Of a DNA stretch of 64,000 nt, positions 45,731-54,548 are shown piece after piece (positions within the stretch are counted from its first letter, which is position 1; the number at the start of each line of letters is the position of its first letter). A model generated the notes under the pieces. It searched no databases. It was not told the DNA's origin and saw only the letters and a list, made by a program, of their open reading frames with translations. The stretch is from an uncultured Ruminococcus sp. (GTDB taxonomy: Bacteria > Bacillota > Clostridia > Oscillospirales > Ruminococcaceae). A program made the position numbers and the translations under genes. The DNA lies in NCBI GenBank assembly GCA_947624255.1, contig CANQJO010000004.1:62001-126000 (forward strand), in the 5' to 3' direction.

Positions 45731-48046
45731 ATGCATAATAAAAAATCACTTAAAAGAAGCGGAAGTATGCTTTCTGCGATGCTCGTCATGTCTGCTCTCG
45801 TCACTTCAACAGCTCCGGCTGTGTCGATAGCTGCTGAAAGCTATGACATGAATATCAGCATTGATCTTGCAGGTCAGCGCAAGGAGATCAGTCCGCTGAT
45901 CTATGGCGTCAATCAGTACACCTGTCAGGACGATATGCGTGACCTGACTGTCAATTCCATACGTCAGGGCGGCAATCGCATGAGTGCCTACAACTGGGAG
46001 AATAACGCCTCCAATGCAGGATCTGACTGGCAGCACAGCTCTGATAATAACCTGAGCAACTCTGATGAACCGGCTGACTGCGTTCAGGAATTGTCAAAAA
46101 TTGCTGAAACATACGGGATCGGCTATAAGCTTACCACGCTCCAGATGGCAGGATACGCTTCTGCTGACAAGGACGGTACGGTCACGGAGGACGAGATCGC
46201 TCCCTCAGATCGTTGGAATGAAGTTATTGCTTCAAAGGGAGCACCTTTTGATGAAACACCGGATCTGACTGACGGCAAAGTCTATATGGACGAATATGTA
46301 AACTACATTGTCAATAAGCTTGGAGATTCAACATCTCCTACGGGAATACAGGGTTACAGTCTTGATAATGAGCCTGCACTCTGGTCACATACTCACAGCC
46401 GTATGCATCCCGATGCGCTGACTATTGAGGAGCTTTCGACAAAGTCCGTTGATCTTGCGGCTGCTGTAAAAAAGGTTGATCCGAATGCTGAGATATTCGG
46501 ACCTGCTCTTTACGGATATACTGCATTCGATCATCTTGCTGATGATGATACTTCCGATGAATGGGAGAACATCAAGGCTGCAAACGGATATCACTGGTAT
46601 CTTGACTGCTATCTTGACCGGATGAAAAAGGCTGAGGAGGAATACGGCACACGTCTTCTTGACGTTCTCGACATACACTACTACTCGGAATCAGCAAGAA
46701 ACGGCGCAGATGACAGACTTCAGTCTGTCCGCACACTCTATGAAAAAGGCTTTGCTGAGAATAGCTGGATCGGACAATGGTGTCAGGAGAATGTACCGAT
46801 ACTTCCGACAGTACAAGCATCTATCGACAAGTATTACCCGGGAACAAAGCTCGCCATCAGCGAGTATAACTTCGGCGGAGATAACGATACCAGCGGAACT
46901 ATAGCACAGGCAGAGGCTCTCGGCTGCTATGCTGATGCGGGAGTATATTTTGCAACACTCTGGGGCAATGGAGCGTATATCCTCTCCGGACTCGATCTCT
47001 ACACAAACTTTGACGGAAAGGGCGGAGCTTTCGGAGATCAGCTTGTTCCCACAGAAACGGACGATGTATCGCTTTCAAGCTCATATTCTGCGATAAACGG
47101 CGATGATACCGGATACGTGACTGCGATGATAACAAATAAGAGTAAGACAGAAACGGAAAATGCCGTTATCTCTCTGAACAATTCAGATACAGAGTATAAG
47201 GCTGCCGCTGTGTATGCAGTGTTCGATGATTCTCCCGATATCCGCCTGATAGATATTGTTGAGGATATCACAGACAATAAAGTAACGGTGGAGCTTCCGG
47301 CTCTTTCGGCAGCAATGGTAGTTGTAACTGACGATCCCGAAGATCTCAGCGGCGAAAAGATATATGATCCTGATGAATTCCGCTATGAGAAAACAGTGAT
47401 AACGGATTTTGACGATCTCACAAATGATGAGGGATTCATAACCATTCCTGTGGAAGATCCCGATCATCTTGTAAGGATCAGCATTACAGGTGATGTTTCA
47501 TCTTCTGCCGGTTCTTCATGGGGAACTGCCGGCTGTGCGGTGTGTATGAATGCCGAAACACTTGACGGCGAGGGCTTCTGGACGTACAAGAGCTACTCCC
47601 TTTCACTTGGAAACGACTCAACTGCTGAGATCGACTTTGATGGATATTTCACCAATGACGAGGAACTGATACAAGGCAGATTTGCGGAAAATAAGGTGGA
47701 GCTTCAGCAGTGGTGGTCAGCCTCTGAAAAGCAGGACAGTGCGGCAGATGATACGATCAGCGTGAAGTACACTAAAGTCGTTCTGACATACAAGTATGAC
47801 AACAGCAGCGATACTGAGCTCCTCAAGGGTGATTCAAACTGTGACAAAACAGTTGATCTTGCCGATGCAGTGCTCATCATGCAATTCAGCGCAGATCCCG
47901 ATGTTTACGGACTTAACAAGGAGCATGGCATATCGGAACAGGGAATAAAAAATGCAGATGTTATCGGAGACGGCGATGGCGTGACTAATCTCGATGCACT
48001 TCAGATACAGAAATACAAACTCGGAATTATCGCTGATCTTACATGA
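45731..48046 (+). CDS. Cellulosomal GH44 endoglucanase/xyloglucanase with dockerin
   Basis: A 771-residue secreted enzyme. A signal peptide of about 35 residues precedes a GH44 catalytic domain opening with ISPLIYGVNQ; E214 (SLDNEPALW) fits the acid/base and E378 (LAISEYNFGG) the nucleophile. A beta-rich module (about 570-690, with many Trp such as QQWWSAS) may be a carbohydrate-binding module of the kind seen beside R. flavefaciens GH44. A type I dockerin ends the protein (GDSNCDKTVDLADAV; GDGDGVTNLDALQIQ). It cuts beta-glucan or xyloglucan while cohesin-bound. The ATG at 45731 follows GGGGG at 8 nt; the upstream GTA/ATG-like frame has no ribosome site. Confidence 0.92.
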   Translation: MHNKKSLKRSGSMLSAMLVMSALVTSTAPAVSIAAESYDMNISIDLAGQRKEISPLIYGVNQYTCQDDMRDLTVNSIRQGGNRMSAYNWENNASNAGSDWQHSSDNNLSNSDEPADCVQELSKIAETYGIGYKLTTLQMAGYASADKDGTVTEDEIAPSDRWNEVIASKGAPFDETPDLTDGKVYMDEYVNYIVNKLGDSTSPTGIQGYSLDNEPALWSHTHSRMHPDALTIEELSTKSVDLAAAVKKVDPNAEIFGPALYGYTAFDHLADDDTSDEWENIKAANGYHWYLDCYLDRMKKAEEEYGTRLLDVLDIHYYSESARNGADDRLQSVRTLYEKGFAENSWIGQWCQENVPILPTVQASIDKYYPGTKLAISEYNFGGDNDTSGTIAQAEALGCYADAGVYFATLWGNGAYILSGLDLYTNFDGKGGAFGDQLVPTETDDVSLSSSYSAINGDDTGYVTAMITNKSKTETENAVISLNNSDTEYKAAAVYAVFDDSPDIRLIDIVEDITDNKVTVELPALSAAMVVVTDDPEDLSGEKIYDPDEFRYEKTVITDFDDLTNDEGFITIPVEDPDHLVRISITGDVSSSAGSSWGTAGCAVCMNAETLDGEGFWTYKSYSLSLGNDSTAEIDFDGYFTNDEELIQGRFAENKVELQQWWSASEKQDSAADDTISVKYTKVVLTYKYDNSSDTELLKGDSNCDKTVDLADAVLIMQFSADPDVYGLNKEHGISEQGIKNADVIGDGDGVTNLDALQIQKYKLGIIADLT

Positions 48047-48066
48047 TGATACAGCAGAACTTCCCG

Positions 48067-48093
48067 CAAAAGACCGGTTTACACCGGTTTTTT
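48067..48093 (+). terminator. Terminator of the GH44 gene
   Basis: ACCGG/CCGGT stem extended by A-T and one G-T pair, 6-nt loop, then six T. Confidence 0.75.
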
Positions 48094-48140
48094 GTGTTGT
48101 ATGGGTCAAAATGTCTGCATTGGTGCATATCGGATTAAGC

Positions 48141-48169
48141 TTGACATATGTGATATTAAATAGTATAAT
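48141..48169 (+). promoter_or_regulatory. sigma-A promoter of the beta-helix/murT/gatD group
   Basis: TTGACA (48141-48146), 17 bp, TATAAT (48164-48169). Confidence 0.85.
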
Positions 48170-48200
48170 GTAATAGTAAATTATTTTTGGAGCTGATATT

Positions 48201-48866
48201 ATGGAAAATATAAAGATAACCGACCTTTTTGACCTTGAACATACTATTGCTGCTGATTATCTCCGCAGCTTTACGTATCCATGGGAGGCACTCAAAGGAA
48301 TAAGCGAGCTTATAATCGCATTGGGAAAAACTCTCAGTCCCGATGAGTACGACAATCCGTCGGAGAATGTATGGATACATAAAACAGCAAAGGTTTTCCC
48401 GAGCGCCTATATAGGAGCTAACTGCATCATCGGCGCAGAAACAGAGGTGCGTCATTGCGCATTCATAAGGGGCAGCGCTCTTGTCGGAAACGGCTGTGTC
48501 GTGGGAAATTCCGTTGAGCTGAAAAATGTTATCATTTTTGATAATGTACAGACTCCCCACTATAATTATGTAGGAGACAGCATTTTAGGGTACAGATCGC
48601 ATATGGGAGCAGGCTCTATAACTTCAAATGTGAAATCCGACAAGACAAACGTTGTTATAAAGGACAATGATACACTTATAGAGACAGGTATCAAGAAGAT
48701 CGGTGCGATGCTTGGCGACTTTGTTGAGGTCGGCTGCAACAGTGTGCTTAATCCCGGAACGATAGTCGGTCGCTGCTCTAACATCTATCCTACAAGCTGC
48801 GTAAGGGGAGTTATCCCTCCGAACAGTATCTGCAAGACAGGCGGAGAGATCGTCCGCAAAAAATAA
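48201..48866 (+). CDS. Left-handed beta-helix (hexapeptide repeat) protein, GlmU C-terminal-like
   Basis: A 221-residue protein. The N-terminal ~55 residues are helical (EHTIAADYLRSFTYPWEALK); the rest is made of hexapeptide-repeat coils (GANCIIGAETEVRHC, GNGCVVGNSVELKN, GDFVEVGCNSVLNPGT) as in acetyltransferase and pyrophosphorylase beta-helices. HYNYVGDSILGYRSHMGAG resembles the GlmU acetyltransferase site. There is no nucleotidyltransferase half, so an acyl- or acetyltransferase acting on a nucleotide sugar is the likeliest role. It precedes murT, which fits a cell-envelope job. Confidence 0.75.
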   Translation: MENIKITDLFDLEHTIAADYLRSFTYPWEALKGISELIIALGKTLSPDEYDNPSENVWIHKTAKVFPSAYIGANCIIGAETEVRHCAFIRGSALVGNGCVVGNSVELKNVIIFDNVQTPHYNYVGDSILGYRSHMGAGSITSNVKSDKTNVVIKDNDTLIETGIKKIGAMLGDFVEVGCNSVLNPGTIVGRCSNIYPTSCVRGVIPPNSICKTGGEIVRKK

Positions 48867-48923
48867 ACAGCCGAAAGAGCATATACACCCGCAAACAGGT
48901 CTGATGAAAAAGGAGGCTTGAAA

Positions 48924-50276
48924 TTGAAAAGGATCCTGATACTTATCGGAAAGATAATTGTGAAGCTGCTCAGAATGATGAAACGAAATGCAGGAAATCT
49001 TCCGGGGATCGTGATCTGGCATCTTTCGGGACATAAATGCTGCTCTATATTCAAGGTGGAGTGCCCCGTAATAGCGATAACCGGCACGAACGGAAAGACT
49101 TCGGTAACTAATTGTATCGCAAAACTTTTCGAGAGCAGCGGAAAGAGGCTGATAATAAATAAAGAGGGAAATAACCTTGATACCGGAATATGCTCGCTCC
49201 TGCTCAGACATTGTGATATGTCGGGCAGAGTGAATGCTGACCTGATGATACTTGAAACGGACGAGTCTCATGTGCCGGTGGTTTACTCACAGATGAAGCT
49301 TGAAACACTTGTTGTGCTTGATTTTTTCCGTGATCAGCTTGACCGTAACGGTGAAATGGAGACACTTATCAGAAAGATCGAAGGTTTCTGCAAAACATTC
49401 AGCGGCAATCTTATCCTGAACGGAGATGATCCGAATACGGCACGTCTTGGAAGAGCAAATCCCGATAATAAGAATGTGAAGTATTTCCACGCTGAAAAAT
49501 ATGCCTTTGCAACAAGTGAGATCTATGAGGCATCCGAGGGACGTTTCTGCCCGTTCTGCGGCGAAGCGCTTTCATATGAATATTACCAGTATTCCCATAT
49601 AGGAAAATTCTCCTGTGAAAAATGCGGATTCGGCACTGATTACGAGCCGTATGTAACAGCCTCGGATATCGACCTTGAAAAGCATATCTTCACGGTGGAC
49701 GGGCATCAATACACTCCACGGCTGAACAGTATCTATAACGTGTACAATATGACCGCAGTTGCCGCAGTGGCGAAACTCTATAACATTGACCGAAAAATCA
49801 CGGAAAAGGTGATCTCACGGTATACGGTGAAAAACGGCAGAATGGAGCATTTTATGCTCGGCAGCTGTCAGACGACTCTCAATCTTGCGAAAAATCCTGT
49901 GGGAGCGAATATGACACTTAGGGTCATGAACGAGATGAATGGTGAAAAGGAGCTGCTTTTCGTTCTGAATGATAATATTGCCGACGGACTCGATGTTTCG
50001 TGGATATGGGACATAAATTTTTCGATATTCCGTGATGTGACACGTGTCGTAACAGCCGGAACGAGAGCGTATGACATTGCGGTCAGAATAAAGTGCTCCG
50101 GATATGATGCCAGAAAAATAGCAGTCCGACCGGAGCTTGATGATGCCGTTAGGGAGCTTGCCTCCACTCCGGGAAGGAAATTCGTCATAGCTAATTATAC
50201 GGCAGTTCAGCCAACGAGAGCCGCATTGAAAAGATATATCGCTGAACATGGAGGAATGTCTGATGAGAAAAATTAA
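48924..50276 (+). CDS. murT: Lipid II isoglutaminyl synthase, Mur-ligase subunit MurT
   Basis: A 450-residue subunit that activates the D-Glu carboxylate of lipid II with ATP so that GatD-supplied ammonia makes D-isoglutamine. Mur-ligase P-loop GTNGKTSVTN; a Cys4 zinc ribbon at C209, C212, C231 and C234, as in other MurT; C-terminal DUF1727-type domain. I prefer the TTG at 48924 (AGGAGG at 7 nt) over TTG 48918, which is only one base from it. The next gene overlaps by 14 bp. Confidence 0.93.
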   Translation: MKRILILIGKIIVKLLRMMKRNAGNLPGIVIWHLSGHKCCSIFKVECPVIAITGTNGKTSVTNCIAKLFESSGKRLIINKEGNNLDTGICSLLLRHCDMSGRVNADLMILETDESHVPVVYSQMKLETLVVLDFFRDQLDRNGEMETLIRKIEGFCKTFSGNLILNGDDPNTARLGRANPDNKNVKYFHAEKYAFATSEIYEASEGRFCPFCGEALSYEYYQYSHIGKFSCEKCGFGTDYEPYVTASDIDLEKHIFTVDGHQYTPRLNSIYNVYNMTAVAAVAKLYNIDRKITEKVISRYTVKNGRMEHFMLGSCQTTLNLAKNPVGANMTLRVMNEMNGEKELLFVLNDNIADGLDVSWIWDINFSIFRDVTRVVTAGTRAYDIAVRIKCSGYDARKIAVRPELDDAVRELASTPGRKFVIANYTAVQPTRAALKRYIAEHGGMSDEKN

Positions 50277-51003
50277 GGTGCTTCATATGTATGCGGATAT
50301 GCTTGATCTCTACGGTGACAGCGGTAATATGGAGATACTTGAATACCGCTGTAAAATGCGTGGTATTGACTTTCAGCGTGAAAAATATTCAGCCGGGAAT
50401 GATATGCCCGATCTCTCGTCATATGATCTTATTTATATCGGCGGAGGTGCAGATCTTGAACAACAGCATATATCAGCGGATCTTATGCGTTGCAGAGAGG
50501 AAATGATAAAGGCTTACAAGTCGGGGAGCTTCCTGTTTCTCATCTGCGGAGGATATCAGCTTATGGGAAAATATTACCGTGATGCTGACGGCAACAAAAT
50601 TCCCGGTCTGGGACTTTTTGATTACTATACCGTAGCACCGGACAGCAGGAGAATGCGATGTATAGGAAATATTGTCATACGCACAAATATAGCTGAAGAG
50701 CCTGTCAATGTTGTAGGATTTGAAAATCATGGCGGACAAACTCATAATGTAAAGACTCCCTTGGGCGAGGTACTCTGCGGCAGTGGAAATCGCTCAGGGG
50801 GAAAAACAGAGGGATATTTTGAAAAAAACGTCATAGCCACATATCTGCATGGACCAATGCTTTCAAAAAATCCTGAGATCGCCGACTATATGATAAAATA
50901 CTGTCTGAAGCACAGTGGGGCAGAAGAAGAGCTTACTCCTATCAATGATGCATTGGAGAAAAAGTGCAGGAGTGTAATGCTGAAAAGACTCCTGAAACAG
51001 TGA
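50263..51003 (+). CDS. gatD: Lipid II isoglutaminyl synthase, glutaminase subunit GatD
   Basis: A 246-residue class I glutamine amidotransferase (CobB/CobQ type) that releases ammonia for MurT. The nucleophile is C95 (FLICGGYQ) and the catalytic His is H196 (TYLHGPMLSKNPE). ATG at 50263 has GGAGG at 8 nt inside murT. The pair amidates peptidoglycan stem peptides in Gram-positives, affecting crosslinking and lysozyme resistance. Confidence 0.93.
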   Translation: MRKIKVLHMYADMLDLYGDSGNMEILEYRCKMRGIDFQREKYSAGNDMPDLSSYDLIYIGGGADLEQQHISADLMRCREEMIKAYKSGSFLFLICGGYQLMGKYYRDADGNKIPGLGLFDYYTVAPDSRRMRCIGNIVIRTNIAEEPVNVVGFENHGGQTHNVKTPLGEVLCGSGNRSGGKTEGYFEKNVIATYLHGPMLSKNPEIADYMIKYCLKHSGAEEELTPINDALEKKCRSVMLKRLLKQ

Positions 51004-51010
51004 TAACGTC

Positions 51011-51038
51011 ACAGGACAGCATTGCTGTCCTGTTTTTT
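51011..51038 (+). terminator. Terminator of murT-gatD
   Basis: A 10-bp perfect stem (51011-51020 with 51024-51033), 3-nt loop, then a T-run. Confidence 0.9.
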
Positions 51039-51170
51039 CGGAATGGAGAGAAATCGCTGATCGGAACGTCTAACGTTTGGAAGCTTTTTTCGTTTTATTG
51101 CTTTTCGGCTTGATCTTTGATTTTCTGTACTGTCTAAATCAGGATCTTTTATAGAAGAACGTGCCCATTG

Positions 51171-51242
51171 CGGCTCTGCGGCTGCGCCGCTCCCCACAGC
51201 TTTGCTGTGGGGCTGCAAAGCTTCAGCTTTGCAGAAGAGCCG
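51171..51242 (+). promoter_or_regulatory. Four-way junction (cloverleaf-like) structure before the ECF sigma gene
   Basis: A closing stem of 7 bp (51171-51177 with 51236-51242) encloses three hairpins in a row: 51178-51182/51186-51190 (5 bp), 51192-51200/51204-51212 (9 bp) and 51213-51222/51225-51234 (10 bp, of which 9 can form). All pairs are perfect and only two bases are left unpaired between arms. It ends 25 bp before the sigma-factor ATG. It could be a leader RNA switch, a processing signal, or a mobile repeat (REP-like). It is not a tRNA: loops are 2-3 nt and no anticodon or T arm exists. No convincing sigma promoter was found in 51039-51170. Confidence 0.7.
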
Positions 51243-51267
51243 CCGGAACAGGAAGGGAGGGAGTCCG

Positions 51268-51822
51268 ATGGATCGGGGAGCGGTCTGCTATCGCCGCTAT
51301 CTTGACGGTGATGATAGCGGAATCGTGGATATAATACGTGATTACAAGGATGGACTTATCCTTTACATAAACGGCATCATGGGGAATTTTCTGCTGGCTG
51401 AGGAGATCATGGAGGAGACTTTTTTTAAGCTCGTAACAAAAAAGCCCAACTTTTCCGGAAGAAGCAGCTTCAAAACATGGCTTTATTCAATGGGGAGGAA
51501 TGCCGCAATTGATTTTCTGAGGAAGAATTCAAGGCTCTCCCCTATCGAACCGGATTCTGTCGGAGTTATTACAGACGAACATGATATTGAGAGTGAATAC
51601 CTGAGAGAGGAGCAGAAGATCACGCTTCATAAGGCAATGGAAAAGCTGCTCCCTGATTACAGGCAGGTTTTGTATCTTTCATATTTTGAAGGATTCTCCA
51701 ACGGCGAGATCTCCACGATAACGGGGAAAAATAAGCGGCAGATAGAAAATCTTCTTTATCGGGCAAAAAATGCTCTGAAGGCAGAGCTTGAGAAGGAGGG
51801 ATTTGTGTATGAAGTCATATGA
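51268..51822 (+). CDS. ECF-type RNA polymerase sigma factor
   Basis: A 184-residue sigma-70 family factor with region 2 (ILYINGIMGNFLLAEEIMEE; FSGRSSFKTWLYSMGRNAA) and region 4 (LPDYRQVLYLSYFEGFSNGEI, helix-turn-helix). Group-ECF size. ATG at 51268 follows AAGGGAGGG; a frame from 51202 would start inside the cloverleaf. The next gene overlaps by 14 bp and encodes a one-span membrane protein, typical of an anti-sigma pair. Confidence 0.88.
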   Translation: MDRGAVCYRRYLDGDDSGIVDIIRDYKDGLILYINGIMGNFLLAEEIMEETFFKLVTKKPNFSGRSSFKTWLYSMGRNAAIDFLRKNSRLSPIEPDSVGVITDEHDIESEYLREEQKITLHKAMEKLLPDYRQVLYLSYFEGFSNGEISTITGKNKRQIENLLYRAKNALKAELEKEGFVYEVI

Positions 51823-52843
51823 AGAGGTTGCAAGAGATGTTCTCCGGCGGCGTGATGAATACTTAGCCGTGAAGAAGAAAAAACGTGCCGTATTCAAGCG
51901 AAATTTTACTGCTGTTCTGAGTTGTGGTCTTGCCGTACTTGTTGGTTTCGGAATATGGAACATCAGTGGTATACGCAGGACTTCTCCAAATTCCCAAAAT
52001 GACAGATTCAATCACGACAGCTCCTCCGGACTTATTGTTGAAACCATATATATTGGCGAAGACGAGGAAAATACCGATCCGACCGATGCCGTGACCGAGG
52101 ATAGCTCAATATCGGGTATGCCTGAGACAACAACGAATGCTATCGGAACAGCAGATACTGTGACAACATCTGCCGCAGCGGTAACGCTTCAAAATGAACA
52201 GCCTCCTGTAACCAAAACAACCGGATCCGGTCATCATACTACCGAGTCTGCTACTACAATTACAACTACGCTTCATAAAGAATCGACAGATCACACCGCA
52301 CCGGAGGTAACGACCCAAACTACGCTTACCAAAGCTGAAAATCAATCAACAACAAAAAACGAAGTAACTACCGCTGCATTTTCTACTACTACAACGATGG
52401 CAACCTTTTCTGCTTCAACTGATACAACGACAGATAGCTCAATATCTATTGCGACTACTATAACTTCAACAGCATATACCACGACAACAACAGCAAACTC
52501 CACGGTAACAAATACCACAACATCAAATGATGTAGATGCAACGGATACTACGACTACCGTTCCGCCGTACACAGACAGCTATATGATCTCTCAGATAGAG
52601 ACGATCACGTGCGGAGCAACGGTGTATTCTTTTTCCGGAGAAACTGTCCCCTATGAAAGCATTGGCAGTCTTACAGAAAGTATTGATCTGATAATAAAAA
52701 ATGAAGATAGCTCACTCATCAATATTACCGTGGAGATCTACGATGTTAATGGAGATAAAGACCGGAGAGCAGTGAAGCTCCCTATGTATGATATTTATTT
52801 ACTTTATTACCGTGACCCGCAATATAGGGCTTCCGGAGTTTAG
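51809..52843 (+). CDS. One-span membrane protein with Thr-rich ectodomain, probable anti-sigma/sensor partner
   Basis: A 344-residue protein. A basic cytoplasmic part of about 35 residues (VARDVLRRRDEY) precedes one membrane segment (AVLSCGLAVLVGFGIW). Residues about 90-255 are very rich in Thr and Ser and probably extended or glycosylated across the wall. A C-terminal domain of about 90 residues (with TITCGATVYSFSGE) may sense an external signal. Gene order and 14-bp overlap with the sigma factor mirror RsgI-like anti-sigma pairs of cellulosome bacteria, but no RsgI domain or carbohydrate-binding module is recognised. ATG with AAGGAGGG at 8 nt. Confidence 0.7.
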   Translation: MKSYEEVARDVLRRRDEYLAVKKKKRAVFKRNFTAVLSCGLAVLVGFGIWNISGIRRTSPNSQNDRFNHDSSSGLIVETIYIGEDEENTDPTDAVTEDSSISGMPETTTNAIGTADTVTTSAAAVTLQNEQPPVTKTTGSGHHTTESATTITTTLHKESTDHTAPEVTTQTTLTKAENQSTTKNEVTTAAFSTTTTMATFSASTDTTTDSSISIATTITSTAYTTTTTANSTVTNTTTSNDVDATDTTTTVPPYTDSYMISQIETITCGATVYSFSGETVPYESIGSLTESIDLIIKNEDSSLINITVEIYDVNGDKDRRAVKLPMYDIYLLYYRDPQYRASGV

Positions 52844-52877
52844 TAAACTCCAAATAAATTTAACTTTTAACAGCATG

Positions 52878-52908
52878 AAAAAAGGACATCCTGCTGATGT
52901 CCTTTTTT
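52878..52908 (+). terminator. Terminator of the sigma operon
   Basis: A 13-bp perfect stem (52878-52890 with 52896-52908), 5-nt loop, A6 and T6 flanks; can serve both strands. Confidence 0.9.
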
Positions 52909-52945
52909 CTTTTGGAGTGATAAACACTCCCTTATCCCTATATCC

Positions 52946-52976
52946 GGAAAGCTGTCTTTACCCCTTGCAGCTTTCC
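52946..52976. repeat. Inverted repeat downstream of the SPFH gene
   Basis: A 9-bp perfect inverted repeat (52946-52954 with 52968-52976), 13-nt loop, without a T-run on either side. Role unknown. Confidence 0.4.
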
Positions 52977-53022
52977 TTCGGTCAGATGAGCGGCTAATTT
53001 GATGTAATATGATCTTTCATTA

Positions 53023-53940
53023 TTATTCTCCGTTTTCTGTTGTAGTCTGAGCGTTATTCTGTGTTTCGCTCATATCGTCGAGATTTACGTCAATGAGAAG
53101 TCCGCTCCCGTTGCTGTTTCCGGTAACCTTGGGCATAACTCCATCCCACTTCTCGATCTGCTTGTTGATAAGGACTTTATCAGTGAGAGATTCCTCAATA
53201 AGCTTGTTGGCATCTGCCTGAGCCTGCGCCTTTGCAAGTATCGCATCGGCATCAGCCTCAGCTGCGATGACCTTTTGCTTTGCTTCTGTCTCAGATATTA
53301 CCAGTGCCTGCTGCTGTTCTGTCTGTGTTTTAAGCAGATTCTGCTCGGCTACCTGTTTAGCCTCAATAGCATTGTTGTACTCTGCGGTAAAATCAAAATT
53401 GACAATGTTGAATTTCTCTATGTAGATACCGTATTCATTCAGCTTTGAATCAAGATCGGTCTTGACCTCATCACCTACCGATTGACGCTTTGTAATAAGC
53501 TCCTCGGCAGTATAGCGTGCTGTAGCTGATTTCATGCACTCCTGAACAACGGGAGTGATGAGAACCGTCTGATAATCCACACCTACATTGCGGTACATCT
53601 CAGATGTCGAATCGGACACGAGTCTGTAATTGACAGCGATCGTACTGCTGACAGTCTGTAGATCCTTGGAGACTGCCGATGCAGGCGTCTCGTAAACCTG
53701 TATCTTATTGGACATATCCTCTACTGTCTGGATAAAGGGGATCTTAATGTGAAATCCCTCCTGATATGAATGATCGGAGACCTTGCCAAGAGTGAGGACA
53801 ACGCCTGTGCTTCCGGCAGGAACTATAGTAAAGGAATTCAACAGGACAATGAGTGCAGCTGCAAGTATTACTGCCCACTTGATGCTGCGGAAATGATTGT
53901 TTGAACCTTCTTTATTGATCTCACGAATATTTACAGCCAT
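53023..53940 (-). CDS. SPFH/prohibitin family membrane protein
   Basis: A 305-residue protein with one N-terminal membrane segment (WAVILAAALIVLLNSF) and an SPFH domain (PAGSTGVVLTLGKV; GFHIKIPFIQTVEDMS), then a coiled-coil region rich in Ala, Glu and Gln (about 190-260). Related to prohibitin, HflC/HflK and YdjI-like proteins that form membrane rings regulating proteases or domains. ATG at 53940 has AAGGAGG. It follows a DUF1836 regulator gene by 16 bp. Confidence 0.88.
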   Translation of the reverse strand: MAVNIREINKEGSNNHFRSIKWAVILAAALIVLLNSFTIVPAGSTGVVLTLGKVSDHSYQEGFHIKIPFIQTVEDMSNKIQVYETPASAVSKDLQTVSSTIAVNYRLVSDSTSEMYRNVGVDYQTVLITPVVQECMKSATARYTAEELITKRQSVGDEVKTDLDSKLNEYGIYIEKFNIVNFDFTAEYNNAIEAKQVAEQNLLKTQTEQQQALVISETEAKQKVIAAEADADAILAKAQAQADANKLIEESLTDKVLINKQIEKWDGVMPKVTGNSNGSGLLIDVNLDDMSETQNNAQTTTENGE

Positions 53941-53956
53941 ATATAACTCCTCCTTA

Positions 53957-54526
53957 TTATTTGCGGTCAAGTATACCGGCAAGCTCATTTTCCATAATAG
54001 ATTTCAAATAAGCACTGCGGTATCCCATTACCATAACGAACATGGCTTTGTGGAGCTTATCCTCATCAGAACGTATACTGTCTGAGCATTTCTTTATCTC
54101 ACGGGCAATAAGCTCACGGACATTTTCAGGAGCGAATGCTCCTTCATCTTCGGCAGTAAAGATTATCCGGCACAGAATATTATAGAGCACTATATCATCT
54201 ATAATATCGTCTGATGTATCCTCAACATCGCCGTTGATGTATCTCATGAGACGTGCGATATCCTCCAGTTTCATAACTCCCCGAAGCATATTTATCAGAA
54301 GAATACGAAGCACCTGACGTTCGGAATATTTTTTCCCTTTTGTAGAAGATACCCACCCTCGCTTGATCCAATTCTGGATAGTTGAGCCCTCCAGACCGGT
54401 TAGCCTTGAAAGCTGAGAGAGTGTAAGACCTCCCGTAGCCTCAATGACCGGAGATATAGCAGAGAAAGCCATCTCACTTATCCTTTCAGAGAATTTGATC
54501 GTTGTACCGGGGATCAATCTTTCCAT
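53957..54526 (-). CDS. DUF1836 family helix-turn-helix protein
   Basis: A 189-residue protein with a MerR-like winged helix near residues 35-75 (LSQLSRLTGLEGSTIQNW; KRGWVSS), then a helical domain (MLRGVMKLEDIARLMRYING). DUF1836 proteins are predicted regulators in Firmicutes. It shares an operon with the SPFH gene. ATG 54526, GAGGAG 9 nt upstream. The promoter region holds inverted repeats that could be its own operator. Confidence 0.8.
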   Translation of the reverse strand: MERLIPGTTIKFSERISEMAFSAISPVIEATGGLTLSQLSRLTGLEGSTIQNWIKRGWVSSTKGKKYSERQVLRILLINMLRGVMKLEDIARLMRYINGDVEDTSDDIIDDIVLYNILCRIIFTAEDEGAFAPENVRELIAREIKKCSDSIRSDEDKLHKAMFVMVMGYRSAYLKSIMENELAGILDRK

Positions 54527-54548
54527 AGTCAATCGCTCCTCTCATGTG

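Noticed and set aside
51062-51090. ECF-type promoter (GGAAC) before the sigma gene
   Set aside because: GGAAC is present at 51062-51066 but no CGTC-like -10 occurs at 16-17 bp, so spacing is wrong.
51009-51218. Minus-strand frame overlapping the gatD terminator and cloverleaf
   Set aside because: It reads through a terminator and perfect hairpins; basic composition follows from the repeats, not coding selection.
51171-51242. tRNA-like gene
   Set aside because: Four arms are present but loops of 2-4 nt, no anticodon loop, no T arm motif and no CCA rule out a tRNA.
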